Assembly: GCF_014633365.1 (NCBI RefSeq)
Contig: NC_068349.1
Coordinates: forward strand, 38,083,192 to 38,147,191
Source of the DNA: Diospyros lotus
Taxonomy: Eukaryota; Streptophyta; Magnoliopsida; Ericales; Ebenaceae
Length of the DNA stretch: 64,000 bases
Reading direction: 5' to 3'
The notes under the pieces are model-generated. The model saw nothing but the letters and a program-made list of their open reading frames with translations, searched no databases and was not told where the DNA came from. Positions 45,779 to 58,153 of this stretch are shown here, piece by piece; positions within the stretch are counted from its first letter, which is position 1, and the number at the start of each line of letters is the position of its first letter. Both the position numbers and the translations under genes were made by a program.

Positions 45779-48083
45779 TTGGTTAGACAAGAGCCCTTCT
45801 TCTATTTTTCATTTCATTCTACGAGTTGGTTGGACAAAAACTTCTTAACCAGAAATGATAGTTTGATTGGCGAAGAATCAGAAGATGAAGAACAATTTGA
45901 TTGTGTGGCAATTGATTATATTAACAACCATTTGGAAGAATCCAATAACATCAATGCGGAAGAAGGACCTTTACCAGGTATGATATTTAACAGTATTGAG
46001 AGTCTGGTGAATGCTTATCAAGAACATGCAAGAGTTTTAGATTTCGCTATTGTCAAGAGATCAGCTCATAAAAAAAGTGGTGAAAATTACAAGTATGTTA
46101 CAATTTGTTGTGACAGAGAAAGGAAACAACAATTTGAGAAGTTTACAAAGAGGATAAATTGTCCTAAATTGTCCTGCAAGAATAAATGCAATTAATTAGG
46201 AGAGACAATGGAGTTTGGCAGGTTTCAAAAATAATATCAGGACACAACCATGAATTGCAACTTGATATGTCTATTTTGATGCTTGCCCATAGGAATCTGA
46301 CAATTAACATGAAGAAACAACTAGAAACCAATGATATTGCAGGCATGAGACCGTGTAAGAATGTTAGAATGCTATAAGTTCAAGCTGGTGGGCCACAAAA
46401 TTTAGGATGCTTCCCTAAAGACTGCAGAAATTTCATTGAGAGTAAGAGAAGGCTGAGACTTGGTGATAGAGATGCAGAGGCCATTCGAAAGTTGTTTGTA
46501 AGGATGCAACAAAAAGACAGAGACTTTTTTCATTTGATGGATGTCAACAATGAAACTAACTAATGTGTTGTGGGTCCATCCTTGTGCAAAAGCCACCTAT
46601 GAAGAATTTCATGATGTTGTCAGTTTTGACATAACATACCTTGTGAACAGGTGTAGAATGCCTTTTGCTACAATTGTAGGCATAAATCATCATGAACAAT
46701 CAATTCTTTTAGGTTGTGCACTGGTTACACATAAGGACACAAGATCATTCAAATGGCTTTTTATGAATTGGCTTGAAGCAATGGGAATTATTCACCCTAA
46801 TGCTATTTTAACCGATCAATGAGAAAGCATCAAGTCCGTTATCACTGATGTTATGCCTAACACTATTCATCGGTATTGCTTATGGCATATCCTTTGCAAA
46901 CTACCTCAAAAGTTTAGGAATGTTGTTGAATTCAACAAGGCAATTATCGAATTCAAAGCTCTTGTATATGATAGTCTCACTATTGAAGTCTTTGAGAGGA
47001 ATTGGAATGAATTCTTGAGGAAGCATGGATTGGAAAGGAATGATTGGCTAAAGGACCTTTTTAATCAAAGGCAAAGTTGGGCACCAGTTTATCTGCATCA
47101 CAATTTCTGGGCTGGTATGGTTTCTACTCAATGGAGTGAAGGAATGCATGCTTAAACAATTTGTTGAACAATATGAGATTGCAATGAGTACTAAGATCTA
47201 GAAAGAGTTCCTGGCTGACTACGATTCGAAATGTAAAGTGACTAAATGCATATCAGATTTTCATTGGGAAATACAGTTCCAATAAGTATACACAAATTCA
47301 ATATTCAAGTTAGTTCAAAATGAGATCAGTCCCTTGTTGTATTGCCATGTTATTCTGCCAACTGAAGAGAAAGCAAGGGCAGCAACTACTAGGGTAGGTA
47401 TCGAAAAACATAAAATAATGGAGATATGCATCTCAAATAATTGGTACTATAAGGAGTTTATTTATATTGTTGAGTACAGAAAGAATGGTGATTATTTAAG
47501 CTGTAATTGCAATAAATTTGAATTCAAGGGCATACCTTGCTACCACATCTTTGAGTTGATGTCCTTTAAAGACATGAAAGTTATCAATGAGAGATATATA
47601 TTAAGGGGGTGGAGAAAAGATTTTGTCAGGCGTCATTCTAAGATTTTCTTTGCTAGAAGTTATCCTCACATGACTGATGAATTCAAGAAATTCAAGGAAG
47701 TGGAACATTACTTTCAGGAATGTACTAATCTAGCTTTTGGTAGTAGAGAGAAAATGGAGTTTATACAAAGACGCTTGGCAGCTCTAAAGAATGATTTAAT
47801 TAATTGGAATGATACTATGGCTACTAATGAATCTATCACAATAAACACAGAGCAGGATGGAGATGAGAATTTGGAAATTGGAGGTATGCCAATTTTGGAT
47901 CCAATTGTTATTCATGGTCGTGGAAGGTCGAGGAGTAATCAATACAAATCATCACATGAAGTTAATCAAAATAGAGATAGGAGTTCAACTCATGGGGCTC
48001 GTGGAGGTCGTGGTGCTCGTGGAAGTAATGATGATGAGGTACAATACTATTTAATAATTTATGATCCATGCTTACGTATTTAG
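45779..48083 (+). pseudogene. FAR1/FHY3-like MULE-type transposase, multiply disrupted
   Basis: Domain order is that of FAR1-RELATED SEQUENCE proteins. FAR1 DNA-binding region (PLPGMIFNSIESLVNAYQEH … INCP … DNGVWQVSKIISGHNHEL). MULE transposase core (VVSFDITYLVNRCRMPFATI, GHINHHEQ-like GINHHEQSILLGCAL, AILTDQ, HRYCLWHI). SWIM zinc finger CNC…CYH (about 47502-47546). A basic Gly/Arg-rich tail follows. Breaks: two tandem micro-duplications near 46150-46200 (a 10-bp 'aaattgtcct' and a 4-bp 'aatt') shift the frame; stops lie at about 46375 and 46820; there is a deletion after SEGMHA (about 47152). FAR1 proteins are nuclear transcription factors derived from transposases. This copy could be a dead FRS gene or a dead MULE transposase; I cannot tell which. 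Confidence 0.82.
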
Positions 48084-48690
48084 TTTTTAATTATTTACGT
48101 ATAATTCATATTTTTTAAATTGTATTTCTGATTTTTCAAATTAAAGGTCAAGGATCACACATGATAGATTTGAATTAGACTATAGTTGGAACTCAAGGTA
48201 GCCAAGCAATATGAATTACTATTTATGCATTGGACAAAGATATTCTGCAAAAATATGGTTGTGTATCAATTTTTGTTATAATAGATTAAAGACAAAAATG
48301 TTCTGCATACAGTGGCGGAGCCACATATAGCCAAGGGATGCCCACCCTAAATTTCTCATTTTTTTTCTTATTAAGGTCTCACTAACTTTGACATAGTATA
48401 TATCCCATGCTTAATTTGCTTAAATGTTTTATTATTCAAACACATATATTTGGCTGTGGATTGATATCTTAATTACCATTTTTTGTTTCGTTTATAGAAG
48501 CTAGTTGCTTAGCCTTTATGAAAATAAAAGAAAAATACTTACTTTATAATGTAATTAGATGAGTTTAATTGAGCAAAAATACAATTACCATAATATTACA
48601 AGCTTGTTTTCTTTAGAATCTCTTTTTCTATTTTGGATGTTTTGAAGAGATTACTAGTTGAATTTCATGATTTTTTTTAAAGGATTTAGT
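48084..48690. other. non-coding, AT-rich
   Basis: Contains CAGTGGCGGAGCCAC at 48310, which resembles a Tip100-type hAT end, without a matching partner. Otherwise nothing is recognisable. Confidence 0.4.
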
Positions 48691-48698
48691 GGCTTAAG

Positions 48699-48827
48699 GA
48701 TGAAGTCAGCCAAGTGGACTTTATACTAGAAGAGGTTCGCCAGGTGGTCTTCATTTACGATAAATTCCGCCCAGTCCAATATTTGGCGAACCTCATCTAG
48801 TATACAGTCCGATTGGCGGACTTCATC
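48699..48827. repeat. foldback repeat with ~44-bp arms
   Basis: The arm at 48699-48742 (gatgaagtcagccaagtgga…gttcgcca) is the near-perfect inverse of 48784-48827, with a 41-base spacer. A smaller hairpin, GCCCAAT-agca-ATTGGGC, follows at about 48829-48847. It is GC-richer than its surroundings, probably a MITE or foldback element extending to about 48915. Confidence 0.8.
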
Positions 48828-48915
48828 TGCCCAATAGCAATTGGGCGGACGTAATCTGGGATGAGGTCTACTGAACACTGTGGAAGATGGACGGACTTCA
48901 TAGGGCTGACACATT

Positions 48916-51035
48916 ATCTATATATATAATATGTAGAATTTTTATTGATGAATTTATTTCATTAAAATATATTAAATACGAATTAATGAGTTCGAATAAA
49001 AAAAATCACACAAAAAAAAAATACTATCCACATTATATAACATATCAAACTTATAATATAATCTATTAAGAATAAGAATTGATATATTTTGGTTGCTTGT
49101 ATATAATTGATATATCTTGATTGTTTATAAATATATAAATTAAAGTATAAAATTTATAATAAATATAAACTTTAACTTTAGTGAACAATCGTCACCATGG
49201 TTCGATTCCCATAGCATGCAATTGGTTTAGGAGGGATTTTTAATTTATGATATAATTATATTCATAATATATAAATAAATCAAAATATTAATTTAAATAA
49301 TAAAAAATACTCAAAAAATTATATCTCACAATGCCCCAATCGCTTAGAACAACAAATTAATTACTAAATCATAAGTTACATCAGCATTTCGTGATGGCAT
49401 ACTAGTAACAAACAACACTTTAGGGACTAATATGCCCCTAAAATGTAATTTATTAAGCATAAAAATTGATATATCTTGGTTGCTTATGAATTTAAACTAA
49501 AGTATAAAGTAGATGTGAGCGTTTGTTGGGTTTTTATTATTTTTTTAATTATTTACATTATGGTTGAATTAAACCCATGGTTGATTTACATTTGGTATAA
49601 TTATTTACATTTGGTTGATTAACATTATGTGGGATAATGTAGAATATGTATTTATTTTACATAAAATAGTTTAGAAAAATAGTTTTAGATAAAAGATTTA
49701 AAGTGAGAAACATTAATCGATATTGTAATTTTAAAGTAAAATTAAAAACATTACACTTATAATTTGTTTCTATTTACGTGTGGCTGTTAATAAGATAAAA
49801 TTACAATTATAATTTGTGTCTACTCGACCAATGTAAAATAAAGAGTATCATATACTACGATTTTTTTTTAATTTTTCATAAAAAAAAATCATTCTAAATA
49901 TTCTAATTTTAAAAACATTTTAGGCACAATAAAATCTTTTTTAAATTAAAATAATATAAAGGTCAAAGAATTCCTGACCACGCATGGATGGAAAACCCAA
50001 GGTTCGAGAACACAAGTATTCCCGACCGCTCACGGTCAGGAACCCAAGATTCTTCAACCCGAACCGGGGTTCCCCCCTTCCAGTTGATGGCCACGGCCAA
50101 CGATGACTGGTATGTATTGTTTGATATTTAATTTTTAATTCAATTTGTTAATATTATAGAACACTTATTGATGTGCTTTATTATCTAGATTTAATAATTT
50201 GTTTTTTATTATAAAATATTAATAAGTATACAATAACTTTAATTTTTATTTTTTGTTCAGTGTTTCAATTTTTTTTTTAATTGCTCTTATATTTTAATTT
50301 GTAATATATTGGTGAACATTATAAATTTTATGTGTTTGTTTATAAGATTTATAATGTTACAAATTCTTCACAAATTACAACATAATATGTATAAATTATA
50401 ATTATATTTTAACCTTAATATTATTTACACCGTGCCATATACGCTTGATGACTATCGTATTAATATATTAAAGTAGGATATCTCCAAAACAAAAATTAAA
50501 TTAAAAATAGTGATAATTAATAATTAAAATAAAACTAAGCATGGTTTTCCAATCTTTATTATTCTTATCTTATTAATTAATATATTAAAGCAGGATGGTA
50601 TGTAATATAATTAATTAAGATAGTAGTTTGTATAATGTTGTAGAAAGAATATGATTTTGTAAAGTTGTACAAAATCATAGTTCTATCCAACTAAATCATA
50701 ATATTATATATATTGCTATTTGGTCTATTTGAGGATTTAACTTACATTTATAACGAATAATTTTCTAATAACTATATAGTAGTTTTTATAATGTTAACTA
50801 TATAAACACTATAAAAACTTTGAATAATAACATGATTTTGATTTAAGTGTTTCGGTTGGAAGTAACTATGATTACAATGTAAGTATTAGTGAATAAAAAC
50901 TTTATAAATAATAAAAAAATCTATATATAAGAAAATTTAAAATATAATCAATTTTCTTGAAAAAGGATATCAAGTTGTTTATAACGGGCCAGTTCCTTTG
51001 TGCGGCAAGGATTGATATGGAGGGAAAAGAGAGGA
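48916..51035. other. AT-rich intergenic region
   Basis: About 2.1 kb with no coding motif. A GC-richer island at 49970-50110 holds the dyad CCGACCG-CTCA-CGGTCAGG. Otherwise TA- and T-rich simple sequence. Confidence 0.55.
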
Positions 51036-52330
51036 CATTATAAGAAAATTAGTGTTTAGCAACAGAATTTAGTGGTGGAACTATTTCGTCACTAATTTTT
51101 TTAAATGTTTTTTTAATTTGGCGACCGAATTAGCGACGGAAAACCCGCCACTAAATTTAGCGACGTAATCAGCGACAGACAAACCGTCGCTAAAAAGTAA
51201 AAGAAAATAAAAATAATTAAATTTAGCGATGGGGGATAAACCATCGTTAAAAAATAAAAGAAATTAAAAAAAAATAAATTTAGTGCTAAAAAATAAAAGA
51301 AAATAAAAAAAAAATTAAATTTAGAGACGCTAAAAAATAAAAAATACAAAAAAATTAAATTTAGCGACCGGGATATACCCATCACTAAAAAATAAAAGAA
51401 ATTAAAAAAAATTAAATTTAGCGACGGGTGATAAACCCGTCGCTACAAAATAAAAGAAAATAAAAAAAATTATATTTAGCGACGGGGATATATCGGTCGA
51501 TAAAAAATAAAAGAAATTAAAAAAATAAAAAAAATTCAAATTTAGCGACTGACCAAACCCGTTGTGAAAAAATAAAAAAAATTCAAATTCAAATTAAAAT
51601 TTAGCGACTAGTTAACCCATAGCTAAAAAATAAAAAAAAGTTAAAAATTTAATTAAAAACTTTACATTTAAACATAACATAATTCTTTAATGCTAATATA
51701 ATAATTAATAAAGTTTCTCTTTACTAACATTAATATTAAAATTAATATCATTAAATAAGTTTGAGAAATTTTGTTGTATAAATATATTTCTAAAAATATA
51801 TGAAAGAGAACACTATAAATATATTTTATATACATCAATAAACAAGAAGACTTCTACATTGATAGCACGTGCGCGAAATTTGACCATAAGAGGTTGGGGA
51901 TTCGAATCTAGTAAAGAGTGTGAGATAATAGTTAGGAGTAGTATTCTAGCGTTGCCATGTGGCGAGCAAATCTGTTAAAAAAGAATCAAAAATATAAATT
52001 TAAAATTAAAAAATAGCAACGAGAATGCATCCGTCGCAAAAAAAGAAAAATAATATAAATTTAAAATACAAAACTTTAGCGATGGGAGCGCATCTGTCGC
52101 AAAACTTCGGTAGTTCGATTCAAAGGTGCAACACTTTTAATTATTGCTGAAATTAATATCCTAGCGCTGCCACGCGATGCGCTCATGAGGGGAGGGTAGC
52201 ACCTGTCATGCATTCAATTTGGGGCATCCACTAAATTTAGCGAAGGAATTCATCACTAAAAAAATAAAAAATAAAAATAACAAACTTTAGCAATGGAATA
52301 AATGTTGCAAGAAAAAAAAAATAAAAAACT
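51036..52330. mobile_element. CACTA-like non-autonomous element with ~60-bp GCGACGG array
   Basis: It starts near CATTATAAGAAAATTAGTG (51036), close to the CACTATAAGAAAA type of CACTA terminus. Then units of TTTAGCGACGGG…CCGTCGCTA plus 'aaaaaataaaagaaa' recur about every 58-65 bp (about 51222, 51359, 51417, 51475, 51540, 51600). Diverged copies run to about 52300. Many units are themselves hairpins (GCGACGGGTGATAAACCCGTCGC). Subterminal arrays of this kind bind CACTA transposase. The right end and TSD were not located, and no transposase frame is present. Confidence 0.55.
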
Positions 52331-52733
52331 TGTAATTTCAAAACATAATTTTTACACTTTACAAAATGTGTAAAAATTTGAAAAATTTTTATAAAATATG
52401 AAATTCAAACTCTAATTTCACATTTTAGTAATTAAATTTATATTGTTAACCCAATTTATTTAAATATACATTTTTAATTGTGATAACTAATATATTATGT
52501 TATTTTGATTATATCTATTTACTTGTATTTACTTTCTTCTTTTTTTTACACATTAAAGTAAAGTGGTTGAATTAAATTAAAAATACATATATAAAAATAA
52601 ATTTAACTTAAAAATATAAATAAATGTGTAATTAAAAAACAAAAAATTAAAATGACTGTACAAAAAAAATGTAATAGTACATAAATTAAAATCTAAATGT
52701 GCCCTATATACACATACATTTTTTAAAGATATT

Positions 52734-53156
52734 TGTAAGGGCCCACTTTCGAATATCGAATATTCCCGCTAGCATAGGATATTCGAAATGAGGTATCATA
52801 GAGATGATATAGAACAAACAACTCATTTCATTCATTAGCAGCGGAAACTATGTTTAAGTTCAATTACACTTCCAATAGCTCAAGAGTTCAGGCTCAACAG
52901 CCATACAAATAGATAAGAGACTCTAATGTTAACTAACAAAATAAGACTCATTTCATCTCAAGTCTCACCAAAATGCTAACAAGATCTTCAAGTTTATACG
53001 CGTCCCCGTACACCACTATCCTTAGGCCTTAGTCATTGGACTCGCCCCCAATAATAGCTTTCCCTTTACTTGGAATGGTAAAAAAGATCAAGTGAGCCAC
53101 AAGGCTCAGGAAGTTCTAGGATAATAAACAATGATCATGAACCAAGAATAAAGTGA
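52734..53156 (-). mobile_element. LTR-like fragment (family E) that hosts the following insertions
   Basis: TGTAAGGGCCCAC at 52734 looks like the outer end of a minus-strand LTR. It carries the inverted repeat TTCGAATATC / GATATTCGAA (52748-52757, 52778-52787). The sequence is interrupted at 53157 by one LTR; host sequence reappears at 59039-59123 and, after another LTR, from 61478. The far end was not found. Confidence 0.4.
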
Positions 53157-55537
53157 TGTAATACCCAAGAAATTTATGAATGAATAAAATTGAAATTTTG
53201 TGAAATTATTGGGTATATATGCGATTTTTCAATCTTTAGGGCAAAGTGTAATTTTCAATCCTTGGCCAAAATATGGTCTGTGTTAAACAAAATCTTGGAA
53301 ATAAAAATAAGTAAGAAAAGTTGGAATTAATAAAACTGAAGAAACTTGCAAGATAAGGGTAAAAATGTAATTTTTTTCAAACATTCGAGACTAAGTGGAA
53401 TTTCTAAATTTTGGTCAAATGTGGTCAAATTGAAAATTTTAATTCTTTGGGGACTGAAATGAGAAAATTAGAGTTTGGGGTGCTTGAGGAAACTTTGAAG
53501 AATTGGGGAAGGACCAATATGCAAAATGAGAAAAATAGAGTAGGAGGCAAATCTGAAATTATCGCAACATTGGGTACGGCACTGCAAATCTCCAGCCAAC
53601 CATCATCTCGTCGTCGGGGAGGGTTGCCAGATGGTCCTAGGGTAGGTTCAGACCATTATGGGCTGGTTGTGGTGGAGATTGGTTGAAGATCTGCCATGGA
53701 AATCGCAAGAATCGGTCGTATATGGCCGAAGATGTAATCAAATATGTTGAGAGATTTTTCTCGATTTTTAGGACGAATCAAGGTGATTATGGGCTAGATC
53801 TAGCATCTTAGGGTATGATTAACTCGAGAATCGAAGGATTTTGGGGCCGAAATCGCCTATAATTAGCAATCTCGCGGCCGAATGGATTTATACAAATTCA
53901 AATTCGATTGGAGGGTTTAGAGAGAGAATCAGTTGTTTTTGATAAGGGGCTATTGTTTCTTGGGTCGCGGGGAGTGAATCTGGAGATTTTGGGGTATTTT
54001 GAAGTTGTTTAGAGTGGGTTTTACGCAAAACCAGAAAAAAATTTAAAGGTCGCCGGAGCAGGAATTTAAACCGCCAAATCGAGGGTGTTTTGGTGTTCGT
54101 TTGAGAAAATTGGTTGAGAGCTTTTGTTTCCCATGTAGTTGAGAACATTTCTGGAAATTTTGGTAATTTTAGGATGTGTTTTGAAGCAATTTTGGGACTC
54201 GCCGGAAAAGCGTGAAGGCCGACGGAGCCGACTGTAATCGGCCATTTCGAGGCGTTTTCGACTGTCGTTTCGACCATCGAAGGCCACCACTGTGATCAGA
54301 AGCTGAAAAGGAGTCAGGAGGTGTCATCGGATCGTCGATTGGAGATAGTCGCTGGTCGCCGTCGCTGGATAAGACGACCGGAGAAGAAAGGTAAAAAAAA
54401 ATAGGGAAAAAGAAAGAAAAAAGGGAAAAAAATAGAAAATATTTTGGAAAAATATCCAGAAAATCAAGAAACAATTTTTATGCATTTTATGGAAGAAATT
54501 TTGGAAAAATGATTATGGAAGTATTTATTTTTTATTTTTGAAAGAAACGAAAATTTTGGGAGAAAATTGTGAAAAATAGGGAGAAACTCTGAAAAATTTC
54601 CAGAAAATTTATGGAGATTGGAAATGTTGTTCTCGGAATTTTCATGGAGAAAAATGGAAAATTTTACTTGAGTAGGTATTTATTTTGTATTTTTGAAGAA
54701 ATTAAGGTTATGGAATTTGAGGAAAATTAGAGAAAAATTCTGAAAAATCCTAAAAAAAATTGGATTATTGATTTTATTGGGAATTATTGGCCAGGGGTGG
54801 TTTGGCCAAGGAGTTTGAACTTTGAAGTTTCGCACTAATTTCGAGGCAAATCGACACTAGGGGCAAAATCATCTTTTGCAAAGTGAGTGGTACTACCCTG
54901 TTTAGTGATTGAGCTACCTATATTCTCGGTATTCCATTTCAAATGCTTTAGCTTGTGAGAGGCTTAATTATTTCTAAAATTATTATTTCATGCATATTGA
55001 TCATTACTTGATGCATTAACTAGACATGATATTTTGACATGCATGGCACATGATTTGCATGTTGTTGTCATATTTGAATCATGTCATTGTTATGACTAGT
55101 GGGTCGGGATTTGGGGTCTCCTTGTGGACGAGGCGATGTTCGCCCTTATAGAAAGCGTGGGAATGGTGGTTTCCACAGGCGGTGGCCAGATTACTTTCCA
55201 GGGACTAAGTACGCCGAGGTGATATCCCAAGGTTGACATATTGAGTTTGATTTATACCATGCACATGATCATTCATGCATTTCATAAAAATTATTTTTAT
55301 GCCATTCACTTAGATGATTCAACATCTAACCTGGGTTTTGCCCCTGGAACATTTAACGTTCTAGCCGGGGCTTGTAGCGAAGAGAAAGACACGGCTAGTT
55401 AGTTGAAGAAGGGAATCATGCATGTTAAATTACTTTCGATATCACCTTTTGTACGATTGGCATGTAATCCTTATTCTGATCTTATTTTAGTCCCAAGACA
55501 ATTATGTATGAACATGCTATGTTATAGACATGGCCAC

Positions 55538-55600
55538 GGTTCATGAACCGCCGGTTCCGGTTCATGAACCGCCGGTTCCGGTTCATGAACCGCCGGTTCC
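55538..55600 (+). repeat. three exact 21-bp subterminal repeats of hAT element
   Basis: Three head-to-tail copies of a 21-bp unit that begins GGTTCATGAACC (a palindrome) and ends GCCGGTTCC. Dense GGTTCCGGTTC words continue to 55760 and recur in the other end at 58545-58760. Such subterminal repeats bind hAT transposase. Confidence 0.92.
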
Positions 55601-56119
55601 GGTTCAAGAAATCTTTGAACCTAAACCGAACCGCCCAAGGGCGGTTTGGGACGGTTCGGTTCCGGTTCCGGTTCGTGCCGGTTCGGTCAACGGTTTGGAC
55701 CGGTTCGGTCAACGGTTTGAGCCGGTTCAGTCAACGGTTCCGGTTCCGGTTCAAACCGAATTTTTTTAATTTTTTTTAAATATTGTTGTATTCAATTTTG
55801 GTCCTTGTTCCGTTGTTCGGTTCGGTTTGGTTTCGATTTTTAATTGTTAAATGTAATAGTAAATATAAATATTCTCAACCATATTTTTAATAAAAAAACA
55901 CTACTAAAAATTGAAGAAATATAAGTAATAATTTCATTAAAAATAATTAAAACAACTAAACAAGTATGTAATACAAGTAATTAATTTTTACAAATGTGAA
56001 AAATAAAAAATAAAAAATAGAATTAGACTTAATTTCATTAAAAAATAATTACAACAAAAATGTAATACAAGTAATTAATTTTTACAAATGTGAAAAAAAA
56101 TAAAATATGGACTTGGATC

Positions 56120-58153
56120 CTACGCATCTTCATTGGAGTCGGAAGTCGCCGTTGTTAAACCATCATTAACCCATTCGTCAGATGATGATGAATGGATAAG
56201 TTCTTCTTGACGTCGCATGTTAGCTCTTTCCCAATCATCGAGGCAAACTTGAGCTTCCAATGATTCTGGAGCCAATCTTGATCTTCTTTCGTCCAAAATG
56301 TTGCCTCCACTACTGAATGTTTGTTCAACGGCTACAGTTGAAGCTGGAACTGCAAGAAGTTGACTTGCAATAATTGCAAGAGTTGGAAATGTCTCCTTGT
56401 GCCTTTTCCACCACTCCAAAATTTCAAAATTTAAACCTGTATCATCACCAAACTCAAAAACTGTGGTTAGATAAGTTTCGAGCTCCGAATGTGAGCTCGA
56501 TCTAGGTTTTTTCCTCCTTTGATCTAAAAATTTATGACCCCATTTCATTGGTTGGGAGGAAGAGGAATGCGGAGCCATGGATGGAAATGATTCTTCACTA
56601 CTAGGAGCAATAACATATGCTTCATATAATTGATTGCATAAAGTTCTAACCTTAGAAATTATAATATTCACATCAATTTCTTCATTATTTTCTAATCCTA
56701 ACAACGAATAATAGTTAGACAAACACTCAATTAAACCATCAAATTTACACCTAGGATCAAATACCATAGTAACAAGAAAAATTTCAGGAATAAATTGATA
56801 ATAACGTAACCATTTTTCTCTCATTTCTAAAACAGCATGACAAATTTCTTCAACATTAATTCCTTCCATTAATACACCGGCCACATTCATTGCTTCTATT
56901 AAAAATTGATGTGAAGTTGGTTTATAAACACTACTAAGTGTATGAGTAGCATCATTAAAAATTCGTAAAATATTCAAAATTGAATTACAAACATTCCACA
57001 TAGTTGGAAAAATAGGATATTGTGGAATATAATTTGCTGCAAAAGAACACAATAAATCTTTATATTCAAAAGATTGATTAAGTAATTTAAAAGTTGAGTT
57101 CCAACGAGTAGGGACATCTTTTGAAAAACGTTTTGGGGTTTGACCATTGGAGGTGCAAAAATGTGCCCATGCTTTTGCAGTTCGAGGGTGTACCCAAATA
57201 TAAGAAATAACATTTCTAATTGGATCTAAATAAGAATTAAGTGACTTAATACCATCTTGAACACATAAATTTAAAACATGACATGCACATCTAACATGAA
57301 AAAATCTTCCACCAAAATTTGGTTGGCAAATTCTTTTCAATTCATTAATAGAAGCAGTATTAGCCGATGCATTATCAAAAGAAATTGAAAAAATTCTATT
57401 AACTAATCTATATTCTTGTAAAATTTGTTGAATTAATCTACAAATATTTTCAGCATTATGACTTTCATCAAAACATCAATACGCAAGAATTCTTTTTTGT
57501 AAAACATAATTTTCATCAACCCAATGACAAGTAATACCCATATATGAATGAGTTTGCCAATGATCACTCCAAATATCACTACAAATAGAAACATTAATAT
57601 TATTGTTTTGAAAATATGTTATCAATTCAATTTTTGAGTTTTTAAACAATTTTAACAAATTCCTTTTCAAAGTATTTCTAGGAATTGATTTAAAACTAGG
57701 ATTAACAAAGTTTTGACAAAATCAAGTAAAACCTAATTTTTCACCAAAACTAAAAGATAAATGATCAATTACTACCATTTCAGCTAAACCAGACCTACAA
57801 TTAGCTTCATTATAATGAAATAATTGAGGAGAGTTTGAAGAGGTAGCAAACCCGGATATTTGTGTTTGATCGCGGCTCAATCCAACCTTGAGCGGGTGCT
57901 TTGTTTGCAAATGTCGGGCGAAAGTACCATATCCACCTCCTTGCTTGAATTTGTATACCTGATTACAATAATTACAAGATACATCAAATTTACCATCTCC
58001 TTTTGGTGTTTTCTTGAAATGAATATTAAAAATATCAGAAGTAGAAATTTTTCCACCTCCCTTTTGTTGAGTTTCACTCTCTTGTGTTTGAAAATTTTGA
58101 GCTTCAAACTCAACATTTTCAACATTTTCAAAATTTCTACCTTCACTTGCCAT
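56120..58153 (-). pseudogene. hAT transposase (BED finger, dimerisation domain), two stops
   Basis: One frame of 678 codons from ATG 58151-58153 (MASEGRNFENVENVEF) to the stop at 56120, with no frameshift and two internal TGA codons at 57722-57724 and 57476-57478. Both fit CGA (Arg) to TGA. A BED-type zinc finger CNYC…HLQTKH lies at about residues 58-85. The middle part includes ICSDIWSDHWQTHSYMG and VRCACHVLNLCVQDG. The C-terminal hAT dimerisation region has LAIIASQLLAVPASTVAVEQ and FSSGGNILDERRSRL. The enzyme would excise and reinsert the element in the nucleus. Only two point changes separate it from an open frame, so it is recently dead. Confidence 0.9.

Noticed and set aside
48310..48324. 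CAGTGGCGGAGCCAC, resembling a Tip100-type hAT terminus
   Set aside because: No inverted partner or 8-bp duplication was found downstream, so it is not called as an element.
49199..49210. tRNA B-box-like GGTTCGATTCCC
   Set aside because: No cloverleaf, A-box or SINE tail could be found around it. A 12-base match alone is weak.
55482..55779. Frames with repeated NRRFRFM or EPPVPVH at the hAT left end
   Set aside because: Direct product of three 21-bp repeats plus GGTTCC words. All frames are open and none is plausible.
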